From an uncultured Oscillospiraceae bacterium (GTDB taxonomy: Bacteria > Bacillota > Clostridia > Oscillospirales > Oscillospiraceae), in NCBI GenBank assembly GCA_947627325.1, contig CANQVO010000008.1:44218-108217 (forward strand): a stretch of 64,000 bases of DNA. The letters are read 5' to 3'. Of the stretch, positions 35,449 through 43,849 are shown piece by piece. A program made the translations under genes and the position numbers. Each line of letters starts with the position of its first letter. Position 1 is the first letter of the stretch. Below the pieces are notes generated by a model. It had not been told where the DNA came from and did no database searches. It worked only from the letters and a program-made list of their open reading frames with translations.

Positions 35449-36207
35449 TCAGCCTTCTTTGCGTTGGAGTTGGAGGCGGTCGGCGATCATGGCGATGAAC
35501 TCGCTGTTGGTGGGCTTGCCTTTGGCGTTGGAGACGGTGTAGCCGAAGTATTTTTGCAGCGTCTCCAGGTCGCCCCGGTCCCAGGCCACCTCGATGGCGT
35601 GGCGGATGGCCCGCTCCACCCGGCTGGGGGTGGTGGCGAATTTCTTGGCCACGGTGGGGTAGAGTACCTTGGTTACGGCGTTGATGACCTCCATGTCCTC
35701 CACCGTCAGGCGGATGGCCTCCCGGAGGTACTGGTAGCCTTTGATGTGGGCGGGCACGCCGATCTCGTGGATGATGGCGGTGACCCGCAGTTCCAGGCTC
35801 TCCTCTCCGCCGCCCAGGTCGTCCTGGGGCTGGGAGCCCAGGACCAGCTGGCGGCACCGCTCCAGCACCGTGGCCGGCCGGCAGGGTTTTAGCATCAGAT
35901 AGTCCGCCCCATGGCCGCTGACCTCCTGGATCAGCCCCTCGTGGAGAAAGGCGGACAGCACCAGCACCAGCGGCGGCTGGGCCATGGCCTTCAGAGCGTC
36001 CAGCACCTCCAGCCCATCCAGACCCGCCAGCACCAGGTCCATCACCACCACCTGGGGCCGCTGGGCGCGCGCCATGCGGAGGAGCTCCTCCCCGTCCCCG
36101 GTGACGCCCAACAGCCGCGTCCCGCCCTCCTGCCGGGCGGCCTCCGAAAGGGCGGCTTGAAGATCCCGCCCGGTGTCCCCCAATAAAATGGAAATTTCCT
36201 GCTCCAT
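35449..36207 (-). CDS. spo0A: Sporulation master regulator Spo0A (divergent receiver)
   Basis: A 252-residue Spo0A. The C-terminal DNA-binding domain is highly typical ([20 protein letters not shown], then [22 protein letters not shown] and [14 protein letters not shown]). The N-terminal receiver has the putative phospho-Asp57 ([13 protein letters not shown]) and the Lys in MLKP. The acidic pocket is reduced to LLGDTGRD (usually ADD), and MP after the Asp is replaced by LA. It should still act as a transcription factor for sporulation, but its phosphorylation may differ. ATG 36207 fits the family N-terminus. Confidence 0.92.
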   Translation of the reverse strand: MEQEISILLGDTGRDLQAALSEAARQEGGTRLLGVTGDGEELLRMARAQRPQVVVMDLVLAGLDGLEVLDALKAMAQPPLVLVLSAFLHEGLIQEVSGHGADYLMLKPCRPATVLERCRQLVLGSQPQDDLGGGEESLELRVTAIIHEIGVPAHIKGYQYLREAIRLTVEDMEVINAVTKVLYPTVAKKFATTPSRVERAIRHAIEVAWDRGDLETLQKYFGYTVSNAKGKPTNSEFIAMIADRLQLQRKEG

Positions 36208-36277
36208 GTTTGTCCCTCGCTTTCCGCGGCCCTGCCGCGTGATCGTCCTTCGTGGGGCCCTCCACATCGGTGGTGTG

Positions 36278-36306
36278 AATATACCATATTTTTACAGTTC
36301 CCGCAA
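36278..36306 (-). promoter_or_regulatory. Candidate sigma-A promoter of spo0A
   Basis: On the minus strand, TTGCGG (36301-36306) and TATATT (36278-36283) are 17 bp apart, about 70 bp before the start codon. A TGTCGGA sequence resembling a 0A box lies further upstream (about 36337-36343), weakly suggesting autoregulation. The rest of 36208-36361 shows no gene. Confidence 0.45.
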
Positions 36307-36361
36307 GAAGAAACTGGAAAATTTTAGAAAAAATCGTCCGACAAACTTCGCCTTTTCCCCG

Positions 36362-36401
36362 AAAAAAGGGGGATAGTCGTCGATTCCCGGCGACTATCCC
36401 C
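36362..36401 (-). terminator. Intrinsic terminator of spoVT
   Basis: The stem GGGGATAGTCG/CGACTATCCCC (36369-36401) is followed on the minus strand by six T residues. Confidence 0.85.
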
Positions 36402-36427
36402 AGGTGTGGAACAGGGCCCCGGCGGGG

Positions 36428-36967
36428 TCACTCCTCCATGTGGCGGCTCAAAAAGCCGGCGGCGGTCTGGATCATCTTGGTCTCCGTCTCGCCCACGGTC
36501 TGGTCGTCCTCGGCCACGAACAGCACCGCCCCCAGCACGTCCCCGCCGGAGAGGATGGGGGCGCAGACGGTGATGTGGTACTTTTCGTTGTCCCGGCAGA
36601 CGGCCAGTTGCGCCTCGCCCCGCTGGCGGACGTAGAGCTGGCGGTTTTCCATCAGCTTTTCCAGCTCCTCGCTGATGGGCCGCTCGGCCAGGTCCCGCCG
36701 GGGCGCGCCGGTGACGGAGAGCACGTTGTCCCGGTCCACGATGACGGCGGTGAGGCCGGAGAGCTTGGCCAGGGTGTCGCACATCTGGCCGGCGAAGTCG
36801 CTCAGCCCGCCCATGAGGCTGTACTTCTTAAAGACCACGCCCCCGTCCTTGTCCGTGAAGATCTCCAGCGGGTCGCCCTCGCGGATACGCATGGTGCGGC
36901 GGATCTCCTTGGGGATGACGATGCGCCCAAGGTCGTCAATGCGTCTTACGACGCCGGTGGCTTTCAT
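36428..36967 (-). CDS. spoVT: Stage V sporulation regulator SpoVT
   Basis: A 179-residue SpoVT, which tunes forespore-specific gene expression. The N-terminal swapped-hairpin AbrB domain (MKATGVVRRIDDLGRIVIPK, EIRRTMRIREGDPLEIF) spans residues 1-50. The rest is a GAF-like domain (about 55-179). ATG 36967 follows GGAGGAAG. A sigma-G-like promoter is visible upstream. Confidence 0.92.
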   Translation of the reverse strand: MKATGVVRRIDDLGRIVIPKEIRRTMRIREGDPLEIFTDKDGGVVFKKYSLMGGLSDFAGQMCDTLAKLSGLTAVIVDRDNVLSVTGAPRRDLAERPISEELEKLMENRQLYVRQRGEAQLAVCRDNEKYHITVCAPILSGGDVLGAVLFVAEDDQTVGETETKMIQTAAGFLSRHMEE

Positions 36968-37005
36968 CAAAGGAATCTTCCTCCCTCTTTCTATTTGACA
37001 ATCCT

Positions 37006-37034
37006 TAGTATGGGCAGGGCGCCTTTGGATATGC
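37006..37034 (-). promoter_or_regulatory. Sigma-G-like promoter of spoVT
   Basis: On the minus strand, GCATA (37030-37034), a 17-bp spacer and CATACTA (37006-37012) match the forespore sigma-G consensus. In B. subtilis, spoVT is sigma-G dependent. Confidence 0.5.
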
Positions 37035-37100
37035 GGCGGACAGAGGCGGTATGATTTGGAAAATCGCCTGGGCGGGTGCGGTTCATTCTTTAGTGGAGGA

Positions 37101-37129
37101 TTGTATTTCGGGGAAAAGGATGGTAAAAT
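37101..37129 (+). promoter_or_regulatory. Promoter of the aquaporin gene
   Basis: TTGTAT (37101-37106) and TAAAAT (37124-37129) have a 17-bp spacer, about 95 bp before the start codon. Confidence 0.55.
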
Positions 37130-37223
37130 GAGGAACAGATCCGGGCGGGGCGGCGGCTGGTTTTTGGGAACTCAATGTGGTTTTGGCCGTTTTACGCGCG
37201 GGAAAAGATGGGAGGAATCGAGC

Positions 37224-37916
37224 ATGAAGAAGTATCTGGCTGAATTGATCGGGACCGCGGTTTTGGTGTTCCTGGGGTGCGGCACCGCCATGCTGGTGGG
37301 GTGTGACGCGGCGGCGGGGAGCGGCTATCTGCTGACCGCCCTGGCCTTCGGCCTGGTCATCGTGGGCATGGCCTACTGCGTGGGCAACATCTCCGGCTGT
37401 CACATCAACCCCGCCGTCAGCCTGGGGGTCCTGATGTCCGGGGGGATGAGCGGCAAGGACTTTGTGGGCTATGTGATCGCCCAGTGCGTGGGCGCGCTGG
37501 CTGGGGCCGGCCTGCTGGCGGCGGTCTTCGGCCTGGGCCAGGTGACCGACATGACCGGCGGCTTTGGCTCCAACGGTCTGGCCGGGGTGAACGGCAGCGC
37601 CGCGGCGGGGCTCTTGGTGGAGGGGATCCTGACCTTCATCTTCGTCCTGACCATCCTGGGCGTGACGGACAGCAAGGCCAAGCACGGCTCCTTTGGCGGC
37701 CTGGTCATCGGCCTCACCCTCACCCTGGTCCACATCCTGGGCATCGGCCTCACCGGGACCTCCGTCAACCCCGCCCGCAGTTTTGGCCCCGCGGTGGTGG
37801 CCGCCCTCACCGGGAACACGGCGCCCCTGGGTCAGCTCTGGGTCTTCATCGTCGGCCCCCTGGTGGGCGGCGCGCTGGCCGCGGTGGTGTACAGCGCCCT
37901 GCGGAAAGGCAAGTAA
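37224..37916 (+). CDS. Aquaporin, AqpZ-type (MIP family)
   Basis: A 230-residue MIP-family channel with six hydrophobic segments. Both NPA boxes are present: GCHINPAVSLG (NPA at 62-64) and TSVNPARSFGPA (NPA at 182-184). The second box with SVNPARSFGP favours a water-selective AqpZ-like channel over a glycerol facilitator, which usually has D after NPAR. ATG 37224 has a GGGAGGAATCG site. The frame remains open upstream but that part does not look like protein. Confidence 0.9.
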   Translation: MKKYLAELIGTAVLVFLGCGTAMLVGCDAAAGSGYLLTALAFGLVIVGMAYCVGNISGCHINPAVSLGVLMSGGMSGKDFVGYVIAQCVGALAGAGLLAAVFGLGQVTDMTGGFGSNGLAGVNGSAAAGLLVEGILTFIFVLTILGVTDSKAKHGSFGGLVIGLTLTLVHILGIGLTGTSVNPARSFGPAVVAALTGNTAPLGQLWVFIVGPLVGGALAAVVYSALRKGK

Positions 37917-37941
37917 GCGCTCCAACACGATACAGGCAAAA

Positions 37942-37980
37942 AAGAACACATCCGCCGGTCATGCCGGCGGATGTGTTCTT
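37942..37980. terminator. Bidirectional terminator, aquaporin / VanX-like
   Basis: AAGAACACATCCGCCGG and its complement around TCATG form a long perfect stem with A/T-rich ends, between convergent genes. Confidence 0.88.
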
Positions 37981-38007
37981 CTATGTATCGCTCTGTCCCG
38001 GCCGCGC

Positions 38008-38769
38008 TCACGGCGTGGGGAGGGAGTCCTCAGTGACGGGGAAGGTGAAGTAGGTGTCCGGGTAGGGCTCGTCGGCCAGGGTGAAGTGCCACCACTCCGT
38101 GTCCAGGGGCTGGAAGCCGTTTTCCACCATAATGTCCCGCAGGGTGTTCCGGTTCTGGAGCTGCTGGTCGGTGAGGCCCTGGGTGTAGTCCGGGTGGGAC
38201 AGCTGGCCAAAGTAGTCAAAGGTGCCGCCCATGTCCGCCTCCTTCCCGGTGGCCATGTCGAACAGGGTGAGGTCCACGGTGCTGCCCCGGCTGTGGCCGG
38301 AGCGCTGGGCGATGTAGCCCTGGTCAAAGAGCACCGACTTGTCCAGTTCCGGGTAGAAGTAGGGCTTCATGCGGGTGTCCTCCACGTCCTCGGCCCAGGC
38401 CACGAAGTGGTCCACCGCCTCGCAGGGGCGGTAGGCGTCGTAGACCTTCAGCCGGTAGCCCCGCTCCACCGCGTCCTGGGACGCGGCGGCCAGGGCGGCG
38501 GCGGCCTCCCGGGTCATCAGGGCGCAGGGCTGTTCGTAGCCGTGGATCCTGTCCCCCACGAAGTTGTAGGTGGAGTAGTAGCGGATCTCCAGGATGGCGT
38601 CGGGCACCGCCTGGGCCAGGGAGACGAAGCCGGAGGCGTCGTCCGCGCCGGCGGAGCGGGCCGCCTCCCCGGGGGTTTCCGTCTCCGCCGGAGGGGCGGA
38701 GGCGGCGCAGGCGGACAGGGTCAGCGCCAGGGCCAGGGCGGCCAGCCGCTTCCAAATGGTCTTTCCCAT
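38008..38769 (-). CDS. D-Ala-D-Ala dipeptidase (VanX/DdpX-like) lipoprotein
   Basis: A 253-residue M15-family zinc dipeptidase. The signal peptide has lipobox LSAC (Cys21), so it is probably exported and membrane-anchored. This contrasts with cytosolic VanX of resistance operons. Zinc ligands are in SGHSRGSTVDLTLF (His and Asp, about 156-168) and EWWHF (His, about 230), and the DAYRP motif is also typical. No vanH or vanA neighbours are present, so a role in peptidoglycan fragment turnover is more likely than vancomycin resistance. Confidence 0.87.
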   Translation of the reverse strand: MGKTIWKRLAALALALTLSACAASAPPAETETPGEAARSAGADDASGFVSLAQAVPDAILEIRYYSTYNFVGDRIHGYEQPCALMTREAAAALAAASQDAVERGYRLKVYDAYRPCEAVDHFVAWAEDVEDTRMKPYFYPELDKSVLFDQGYIAQRSGHSRGSTVDLTLFDMATGKEADMGGTFDYFGQLSHPDYTQGLTDQQLQNRNTLRDIMVENGFQPLDTEWWHFTLADEPYPDTYFTFPVTEDSLPTP

Positions 38770-39139
38770 GTTCGGTTCCTTCTTTCCCGTGTCTTTTCGG
38801 CGAGCGGGGCCGGACCGGCGCCCCGGGCCGCGGATGTTTTTGGACGCCGACATTGTATCACAGTTGCACGCTGAAAAACAAGAGCGGGGGCGTGGCTGTG
38901 GGCGGAGGAGCGGGGAATTTTGGGGGATGCCGTCACTTAAAAAACCTTGACAAAGAGTATATAGGACGATGCAAGCATCGTCCCATATACTCTGAAAGAG
39001 TATATCGTTTTATATACTGTAAGCAGAGGGCCGAGGGCCGATCCAAACAAGAGGGAGGTTTTCGCGATGGAGAGATCGAAGCGCGCCGGGGGACCGGGAC
39101 GGCGGGGCCGGGAGGTCCCGGAGGGGAGGGCTGGGAGCC
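38770..39139. promoter_or_regulatory. Regulatory intergenic region with AT-rich dyads (38955-39018)
   Basis: No gene is visible in this 370-bp gap. TTGACA lies at 38947-38952. An imperfect 38-bp inverted repeat follows, with 18-bp arms (GAGTATATAGGACGATGC against its complement, one mismatch, AA loop). A second dyad AGTATAT-CGTTTT-ATATACT lies at 38999-39018 and contains TATACT as a possible -10. The four AGTATAT half-sites suggest operator sites for the downstream cassette. The first dyad could also form an RNA hairpin. Confidence 0.55.
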
Positions 39140-39862
39140 GTGGGTGAATATTTGGGCGTCATCACCTGGAACGTCAGGGGAGACCGGGCCGCCCAAACCG
39201 CCGCCCAGCGGGTCCAGGACCTGCAAGGGGTGCTGACGCAGCTGGCGGGGACGCGGGACTGCCCGGTGGACCTGCTCTGCCTGCAGGAGACCAGCGGCCA
39301 TCAGGGCGGGCTGATGGCGGCGCTGGCGGGCGCGGGGTGGGCCTGCCAGACCCTGCGGGAGAGGAACGGGCAGGGGGACTCCTACGTGTTCGCCCTGTCG
39401 CCGGGGTCCGACCTGGCCTTTGCCGAGGCCCCGCGGCCGTGTTTGTTCCCCTATCAGTCGCCCACGGGCTCGCCCCTGCGCTACCCGGCCATGGCGCGGC
39501 TCGTCCGGCGGGACGGGACGCGGGTGACGGCGTTCACCTTCCACGCCCCCCTGGGCGGCGCGCGGGAGGAGGGGCTGGCCCGGTGTTCCCAGTTCGCCGA
39601 GGCGGAAGCCGGGGCGGGGAGCGCCCGCTATGTGCTGGTGGCGGGGGACCTGAACATCGACGACCAGGATCAGGTCTTCGACCCCGCCCTGGGGCGGTAC
39701 GTGTACCTCCTGCGGCGGCTCTTTCAGGGCTTCGCGGGGGTGAGCTGTCATTTTGACCATGTGCTCTGCGCCCCGGACCGGGGCCTGGGGAACCTGGAGG
39801 GCCGCGCCTTCCAGACCACCAGCGACCACGACCTGCTCTACTGCCGGATCAAACTCGGGTAA
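39140..39862 (+). CDS. DNase I/CdtB-like endonuclease-exonuclease-phosphatase family protein
   Basis: A 240-residue protein of the EEP (DNase I-like) fold. Active-site positions are recognisable: Asn in VITWNVRG (about 8-15), Glu in LLCLQET, RYPAMARL, His in FTFHAPLGG, Asp-Leu-Asn in VLVAGDLNID, and the terminal TTSDHDLLYCRI. The HAPLGGAREE segment recalls the catalytic His region of CdtB genotoxins more than that of AP endonucleases. It has no signal peptide. The GTG start at 39140 follows a purine-rich site. It heads a five-gene block with coiled-coil proteins, a holin and an amidase. A phosphatase or sphingomyelinase activity is also possible. Confidence 0.72.
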   Translation: MGEYLGVITWNVRGDRAAQTAAQRVQDLQGVLTQLAGTRDCPVDLLCLQETSGHQGGLMAALAGAGWACQTLRERNGQGDSYVFALSPGSDLAFAEAPRPCLFPYQSPTGSPLRYPAMARLVRRDGTRVTAFTFHAPLGGAREEGLARCSQFAEAEAGAGSARYVLVAGDLNIDDQDQVFDPALGRYVYLLRRLFQGFAGVSCHFDHVLCAPDRGLGNLEGRAFQTTSDHDLLYCRIKLG

Positions 39863-39917
39863 ACGCGCGGCCGGGGCGCGGCCCCGGCATCAGACAAGGG
39901 AAAGGATGAGGAAAACC

Positions 39918-41651
39918 ATGCAATATCAAATCGTCCCCAAGGAAGGTACGGTTCTGGTCACCATCACCGAGGAGAAGAGGACCGAACAGCTGGACATGAG
40001 CCAGGAGCCGCCGGAGGGCTGTCTGCTGGTCCAGGAGGGCAGAAAGGCCGTGCTGGGCGAGATCAACTTGGAGAAGATGATCGGCGAGCTCCAGGACTGC
40101 GTGGACCTGCTCCAGATCACCTACAACGCGGTGGACGGCTTCGCCGTCCAGGTACAGGTCCAGGAGTTGAGCAATCAGTTTATTGACGCCATGAACGACA
40201 GCAACCAGACCGCCCTGGACTTCCAGCTGTCCGCCCACGACGCGCTGGAGGCGTGCGTCTACGCCTACGCCCTGCTGATGGAGGGGGAGGCGGGATCCGC
40301 CCTGGGGCTGTTGGCGGGGACCAAGGACACGGCCGGCAGGATGGTCCAGCGGGCCGACAAGCTGGTCAACACCTACCAGAAGCTGACCGACTACACCAAC
40401 ACGGTGCTGAAAAGCATCATGGACGAGCGGGCCAGCGACGAGAAGAAGCGGGAGGAGACCCTGGCCATGATCGGCGAGTTGAAGGGCTCTATCCAGGCCA
40501 TGGAAGAACTCAAGGATAGCCTGGCGCAGGATATCCAGGAGATGAACAGCGAGTACCAGCAGTTGCAGCAGCGGGAGATCCAGGCGGAGAAGCGGGCCTT
40601 TGGGATGCAGTTGGCCTCCATGGTCCTGGGCGCGGTGGGGGGCATTTTGGGCCTCCCCGCCCAGCTGTTGGGCAGCAGCGACGCGGAGCGGGACGCCGCC
40701 GAGCGGGAGACCCAGAGCGTGACCGGCGAGACCTCCGCCCAGGACCAGGCCATGCGCTCCTACGCCCAGAACGTGGGGCGGCAGACCGCCATCCAGGCCG
40801 AGTGCGACAAGCTGGACAAGCGCGTCCAGCGCATCGACCAGGTGCTGGACGGGGGGCTCTACCAGGGCGGCGCCCACAGCGGCGAGATGGACCCCGCCGA
40901 CCCCGACGCCAAAAAGACCGACCAGGACCTGCGAGCGGAGAAGCAGAGCGCGGTGGAACAGAAGGGGAAGTTGAACCAGGAGCTGAACGGGCTGAAGGGG
41001 GAGCAGTCCGCGCTGGAAAAGGCCCTGAAGGGCCTGGGGGTGGCGGTGGACCAGGTGTCGGAAAAGACCAAGGCCATGGCCCAGGACATCCAGGCCCAGG
41101 CCGACTCCCTGGCCCAGCGGGCGGAGGCGGTCCGCAAAAAGCGGGACGAGCTCAAGACCCTGGAGCGGAAGAATCTGTCCAACCTGGCCAGGGAGACGGC
41201 CAAGATGGAGAACATGGTCATGGACGCCAACTCCCTGGAGAGCGCCGTGCAGTGCCTGGTCATCGCCATCGGATGTCTGCGGAAGGTGCTGGCCTACCTC
41301 CAGGAGATCAAGCTGTTCTGGATGAACGTGGAGACCTTCTGCGGCGATCTGGCCAACAACGAAAATCTCACCAACCTGATCGCCAGCCAGAAGGACTACC
41401 CGGCGGAGAAGTGCGCCGTGTTCTTCCAAAACCGCATCTTCGTGGTGGGCTATTTGGGGCTCATGGCCAAGTGGCAGGCTCTCCACGTGATCTTCAGCGA
41501 GTACCAGGCCGCCCTGATGGCCGTGTCCCAGCGGATGAAAACGGCCATGGAACAGCCCCTGTCCCCGGACCGCAAGGTCCAGTGGAAGCTGGCCGGCGGC
41601 ATGGCGGCCACCCTGCGGGCGAAGCTGGAGAAGGAGGTGGAGACGCTGTGA
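39918..41651 (+). CDS. Large coiled-coil protein with internal hydrophobic segment (candidate alpha-pore-forming toxin component)
   Basis: A 577-residue, mainly helical protein without a signal peptide. A short N-terminal beta region (1-50) is followed by long amphipathic helices (about 52-226), a hydrophobic Gly-rich stretch (LASMVLGAVGGILGLPAQLLG, about 232-252), a second charged coiled-coil region (about 255-435), and another apolar helix (VQCLVIAIGCLRKVLAYLQE, about 445-465). This layout recalls ClyA/HBL/XaxA-type alpha-helical pore formers. No motif proves it, and a phage-tail or structural coiled-coil role remains possible. Start 39918 is preferred for its GAGGA site, with in-frame ATG 39906 as the alternative. 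It overlaps the next gene as GTGA. Confidence 0.6.
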   Translation: MQYQIVPKEGTVLVTITEEKRTEQLDMSQEPPEGCLLVQEGRKAVLGEINLEKMIGELQDCVDLLQITYNAVDGFAVQVQVQELSNQFIDAMNDSNQTALDFQLSAHDALEACVYAYALLMEGEAGSALGLLAGTKDTAGRMVQRADKLVNTYQKLTDYTNTVLKSIMDERASDEKKREETLAMIGELKGSIQAMEELKDSLAQDIQEMNSEYQQLQQREIQAEKRAFGMQLASMVLGAVGGILGLPAQLLGSSDAERDAAERETQSVTGETSAQDQAMRSYAQNVGRQTAIQAECDKLDKRVQRIDQVLDGGLYQGGAHSGEMDPADPDAKKTDQDLRAEKQSAVEQKGKLNQELNGLKGEQSALEKALKGLGVAVDQVSEKTKAMAQDIQAQADSLAQRAEAVRKKRDELKTLERKNLSNLARETAKMENMVMDANSLESAVQCLVIAIGCLRKVLAYLQEIKLFWMNVETFCGDLANNENLTNLIASQKDYPAEKCAVFFQNRIFVVGYLGLMAKWQALHVIFSEYQAALMAVSQRMKTAMEQPLSPDRKVQWKLAGGMAATLRAKLEKEVETL

Positions 41652-42904
41652 CCGCACCCGAAAAAGAGGCGATCGTCCTGGACGACGCCTTTGAGGCCAT
41701 CCGCCAGAGCCTGGCTCTGGCCGCCCAGCGGTATCAGGCGGTGGAGAAGGAGGGCGGGCTGGACCCCAAAAGCTGGCTGGAAAACGTCCGCCTCCTCAAG
41801 CCCATCACCGACCAGCTCCAGCGGGAGGCCCAGGCCCGGGCTGCCCGGTGCCAGGCGGAACTGGACCGGCAAAACGAGGCCAAAGATCAGCTGCTGGCCG
41901 ACCGCACCCGGCGCTATGCCGAGGTGGAGGCGGAGAAGGGGAAGCTGTCCGACCTGGACGCCCAGATCCTGGCCCTGACCACCCAGATCTCCGGCATCGA
42001 CCAGGAGATCGTGGACAAGCGCAAAGAGGTGGAGAAAAACCAGGAGGCGCTCCGCCAGGCCAAGGAGGGGCAGAAGAAGTGGAGCACCGTCTTCTGGTGC
42101 ACCTGCTGGATCCCCTTTGTCAACATCGGCACGGGGGTCAAGAAGATCGACGTGGACAACGAGTACGCGGCCAAGGCCAAGGTCCTGGACCGGGAGATCC
42201 GGGCCTGCCAGGACCGGGCCGCCGATCTCAACCGGGAGCTGGAGGGGCTGCGCGGCCAGAAGCGGGAGAGGGATGAGGTCTCCGAGGAGCTGGCCCGGCG
42301 GATCACCGCCATCGACGGCCGCGTCGCCCAGATCACCGCCGAGATCAACAGCCTGAGCGGGCAGATCAACCTGTGGCGGGCCATCCTGGAGACGTGCCAG
42401 GTGGCGGACACCCAGCTGGCCCACGCCAACGGGGACCTGGAGGTGGTGCGGGAGTGCTTCGCGGACCTGCGGAAGGTGGAAGAGCTCCTCCGCGCCCCCA
42501 CCACCGCCCGCTTCGTGGCGGGCCGGACCTGCCGGGGCGCCTGCCTGCGGGCGGGGGAGACCCTGGAGCGGGGGGAGTACCTCATCAGCCCCAACGGGAA
42601 GTTCATCGCCGTGCTGGACGGGGAGAACGAGCTGGCGGTGTGCAACTCCCACGGGAAGCTGTGGACCTCCGGCACCCAGGGGGCCGGGGGAGAGGGCCGG
42701 GTGCGCCTGGACGGCCGCGGGCCCGCCGCCCTGGTAGGGGCCGGCCGGGCCTGGAGCACCAAGCGGCCCGGGGCGGCCTCCCTGGTGATGCAGGACGACG
42801 GCGACCTGGTGGCCTACGACGCCGCCGGACAGACCCTCTGGGCCAGCGACACCTTTACCTACGCCAACGTGGACAGCCTGCGCTTTCGGGCCCAGGGGAC
42901 GTGA
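41648..42904 (+). CDS. Coiled-coil protein with hydrophobic hairpin and C-terminal B-lectin domain
   Basis: A 418-residue protein without a signal peptide. Long charged helices (about 15-140 and 170-285) flank an apolar segment (WSTVFWCTCWIPFVNIGTG, about 145-163) that could be a membrane-inserting hairpin. Residues about 302-402 resemble a bulb-type mannose-binding lectin (GEYLISPNGKFIAVL, then LVMQDDGDLVAYDAAGQTLWAS). The latter is close to the QxDxNxVxY sugar-binding motif, with Asp in place of Asn. The GTG start overlaps the previous stop and uses AAGGAGGTGGAG inside it, implying balanced production with its partner. It is probably the binding component of a two-protein system. Confidence 0.65.
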   Translation: MTAPEKEAIVLDDAFEAIRQSLALAAQRYQAVEKEGGLDPKSWLENVRLLKPITDQLQREAQARAARCQAELDRQNEAKDQLLADRTRRYAEVEAEKGKLSDLDAQILALTTQISGIDQEIVDKRKEVEKNQEALRQAKEGQKKWSTVFWCTCWIPFVNIGTGVKKIDVDNEYAAKAKVLDREIRACQDRAADLNRELEGLRGQKRERDEVSEELARRITAIDGRVAQITAEINSLSGQINLWRAILETCQVADTQLAHANGDLEVVRECFADLRKVEELLRAPTTARFVAGRTCRGACLRAGETLERGEYLISPNGKFIAVLDGENELAVCNSHGKLWTSGTQGAGGEGRVRLDGRGPAALVGAGRAWSTKRPGAASLVMQDDGDLVAYDAAGQTLWASDTFTYANVDSLRFRAQGT

Positions 42905-42919
42905 GAGGGGGGACGGCGT

Positions 42920-43186
42920 ATGGACTTTGGCATTGTAGGCGTGGCCTCCATCACCGCCATCTGCTACCTGGTGGCCCAGGCGCTGAAGGCCACCTCTCTG
43001 GACAGCAAATGGCTCCCGGTGCTGTGCGGGTGCTGTGGGGCGGTCCTGGGGGTGGTGGCCCTGCTCATCCGCGTGCCCGACTTCCCCGGGGACGACCCCC
43101 TGACCGCCCTGGGGGTGGGCATCGCCTCCGGCCTGGCCGCCACCGGGGCGCACCAGCTGGGCAAACAGCTCAACAGCGGATCGTGA
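42920..43186 (+). CDS. Phage-type holin-like small membrane protein
   Basis: An 88-residue protein with two to three hydrophobic segments (IVGVASITAICYLVAQAL, LPVLCGCCGAVLGVVALLI, LTALGVGIASGLAATGA) and a short polar C-terminus. It lies directly before an amidase gene. Size, topology and position match Clostridial phage holins, which permeabilise the membrane so that endolysins reach the wall. In this cassette it may release the leaderless upstream proteins. Confidence 0.75.
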   Translation: MDFGIVGVASITAICYLVAQALKATSLDSKWLPVLCGCCGAVLGVVALLIRVPDFPGDDPLTALGVGIASGLAATGAHQLGKQLNSGS

Positions 43187-43202
43187 AAGGAGCGGATAGA
43201 CC

Positions 43203-43793
43203 GTGGAACTCCATCAGCTGTATCTGACCAAGAACCTGTGTTACGTGAAGGGGAGCATTATGACCCCCAGGGGCGTTATGGTGCACAGCACCGGGGCCAA
43301 CAACCCCCGGCTGGGCCGCTACGTAGGCCCGGACGATGGCCTGTTGGGCTCGGGGAACAACCACTGGAACACCCCCCTCCCCGGCGGCCAGCAGGTGTGC
43401 GTCCACGCCTTCATCGGCAAACTCAAGGACGGCCGCGTGGCCACCTACCAGACCCTGCCCTGGAACTACGTGGGCTGGCACGCCGGCGGGGGGCCTAAGG
43501 GCAGCGCCAACCGCCTGGGGTACATCGGCTTTGAGATCTGCGAGGACGGCTTGAACGACGGGGTCTACTTCGCCGCCGTCTACCGGGAGGCGGTGGAGCT
43601 GACCGCCCACCTCTGCAAGACCTTCGCCCTGGACCCCCTGGCCAACGGCGTGGTCATCTGCCACGCCGAGGGCGCCCAGCGGGGCATCGCCTCCCACCAC
43701 GCCGACGTGCTCCACTGGTTCCCCAAGTTCGGCAGGACCATGAACGACTTCCGCCGGGAGGTCCGGCAGACCCTGGACCGGGGCGGCGTCTGA
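43203..43793 (+). CDS. N-acetylmuramoyl-L-alanine amidase (endolysin-like)
   Basis: A 196-residue amidase of the amidase_2/PGRP fold that cuts the muramyl-Ala bond in peptidoglycan. Zinc or catalytic positions are seen in GVMVHSTGANNP, YVGWHAGGG, LGYIGFEICED and VICHAEGAQRGIASHHADVLHWF. There is no signal peptide and no obvious wall-binding domain, as expected for an enzyme that depends on a holin. The GTG start follows AAGGAG. It is the last gene of the cassette and is followed by a terminator. Confidence 0.85.
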   Translation: MELHQLYLTKNLCYVKGSIMTPRGVMVHSTGANNPRLGRYVGPDDGLLGSGNNHWNTPLPGGQQVCVHAFIGKLKDGRVATYQTLPWNYVGWHAGGGPKGSANRLGYIGFEICEDGLNDGVYFAAVYREAVELTAHLCKTFALDPLANGVVICHAEGAQRGIASHHADVLHWFPKFGRTMNDFRREVRQTLDRGGV

Positions 43794-43849
43794 CTCCCGG
43801 CCTCGCTTCCCGCGGTTGAAAAACACACCGGCCCACCGGCACAAAAGAA

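Noticed and set aside
37056..37223. An N-terminal extension of the aquaporin from an upstream in-frame start.
   Set aside because: The region contains the promoter and a good ribosome binding site for ATG 37224, and its translation is Gly/Arg-rich without family similarity.
38008..38769. A vancomycin resistance operon suggested by the VanX-like gene.
   Set aside because: There are no vanH, vanA/B or vanRS neighbours, and the protein is an exported lipoprotein. Peptidoglycan turnover fits better.
38955..38992. An intrinsic terminator formed by the long dyad before the cassette.
   Set aside because: It lacks a T run on either strand, and no gene ends close by on the plus strand.
41450..43153. 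A 567-codon minus-strand frame opposite the lectin and holin genes.
   Set aside because: There is no ribosome binding site, its composition is shadow-like, and the plus-strand genes show clear domains.
39140..43793. A complete prophage, suggested by the holin and amidase.
   Set aside because: No capsid, portal, terminase, tail, integrase or attachment repeats are visible nearby. Only a lysis pair and coiled-coil genes are present.
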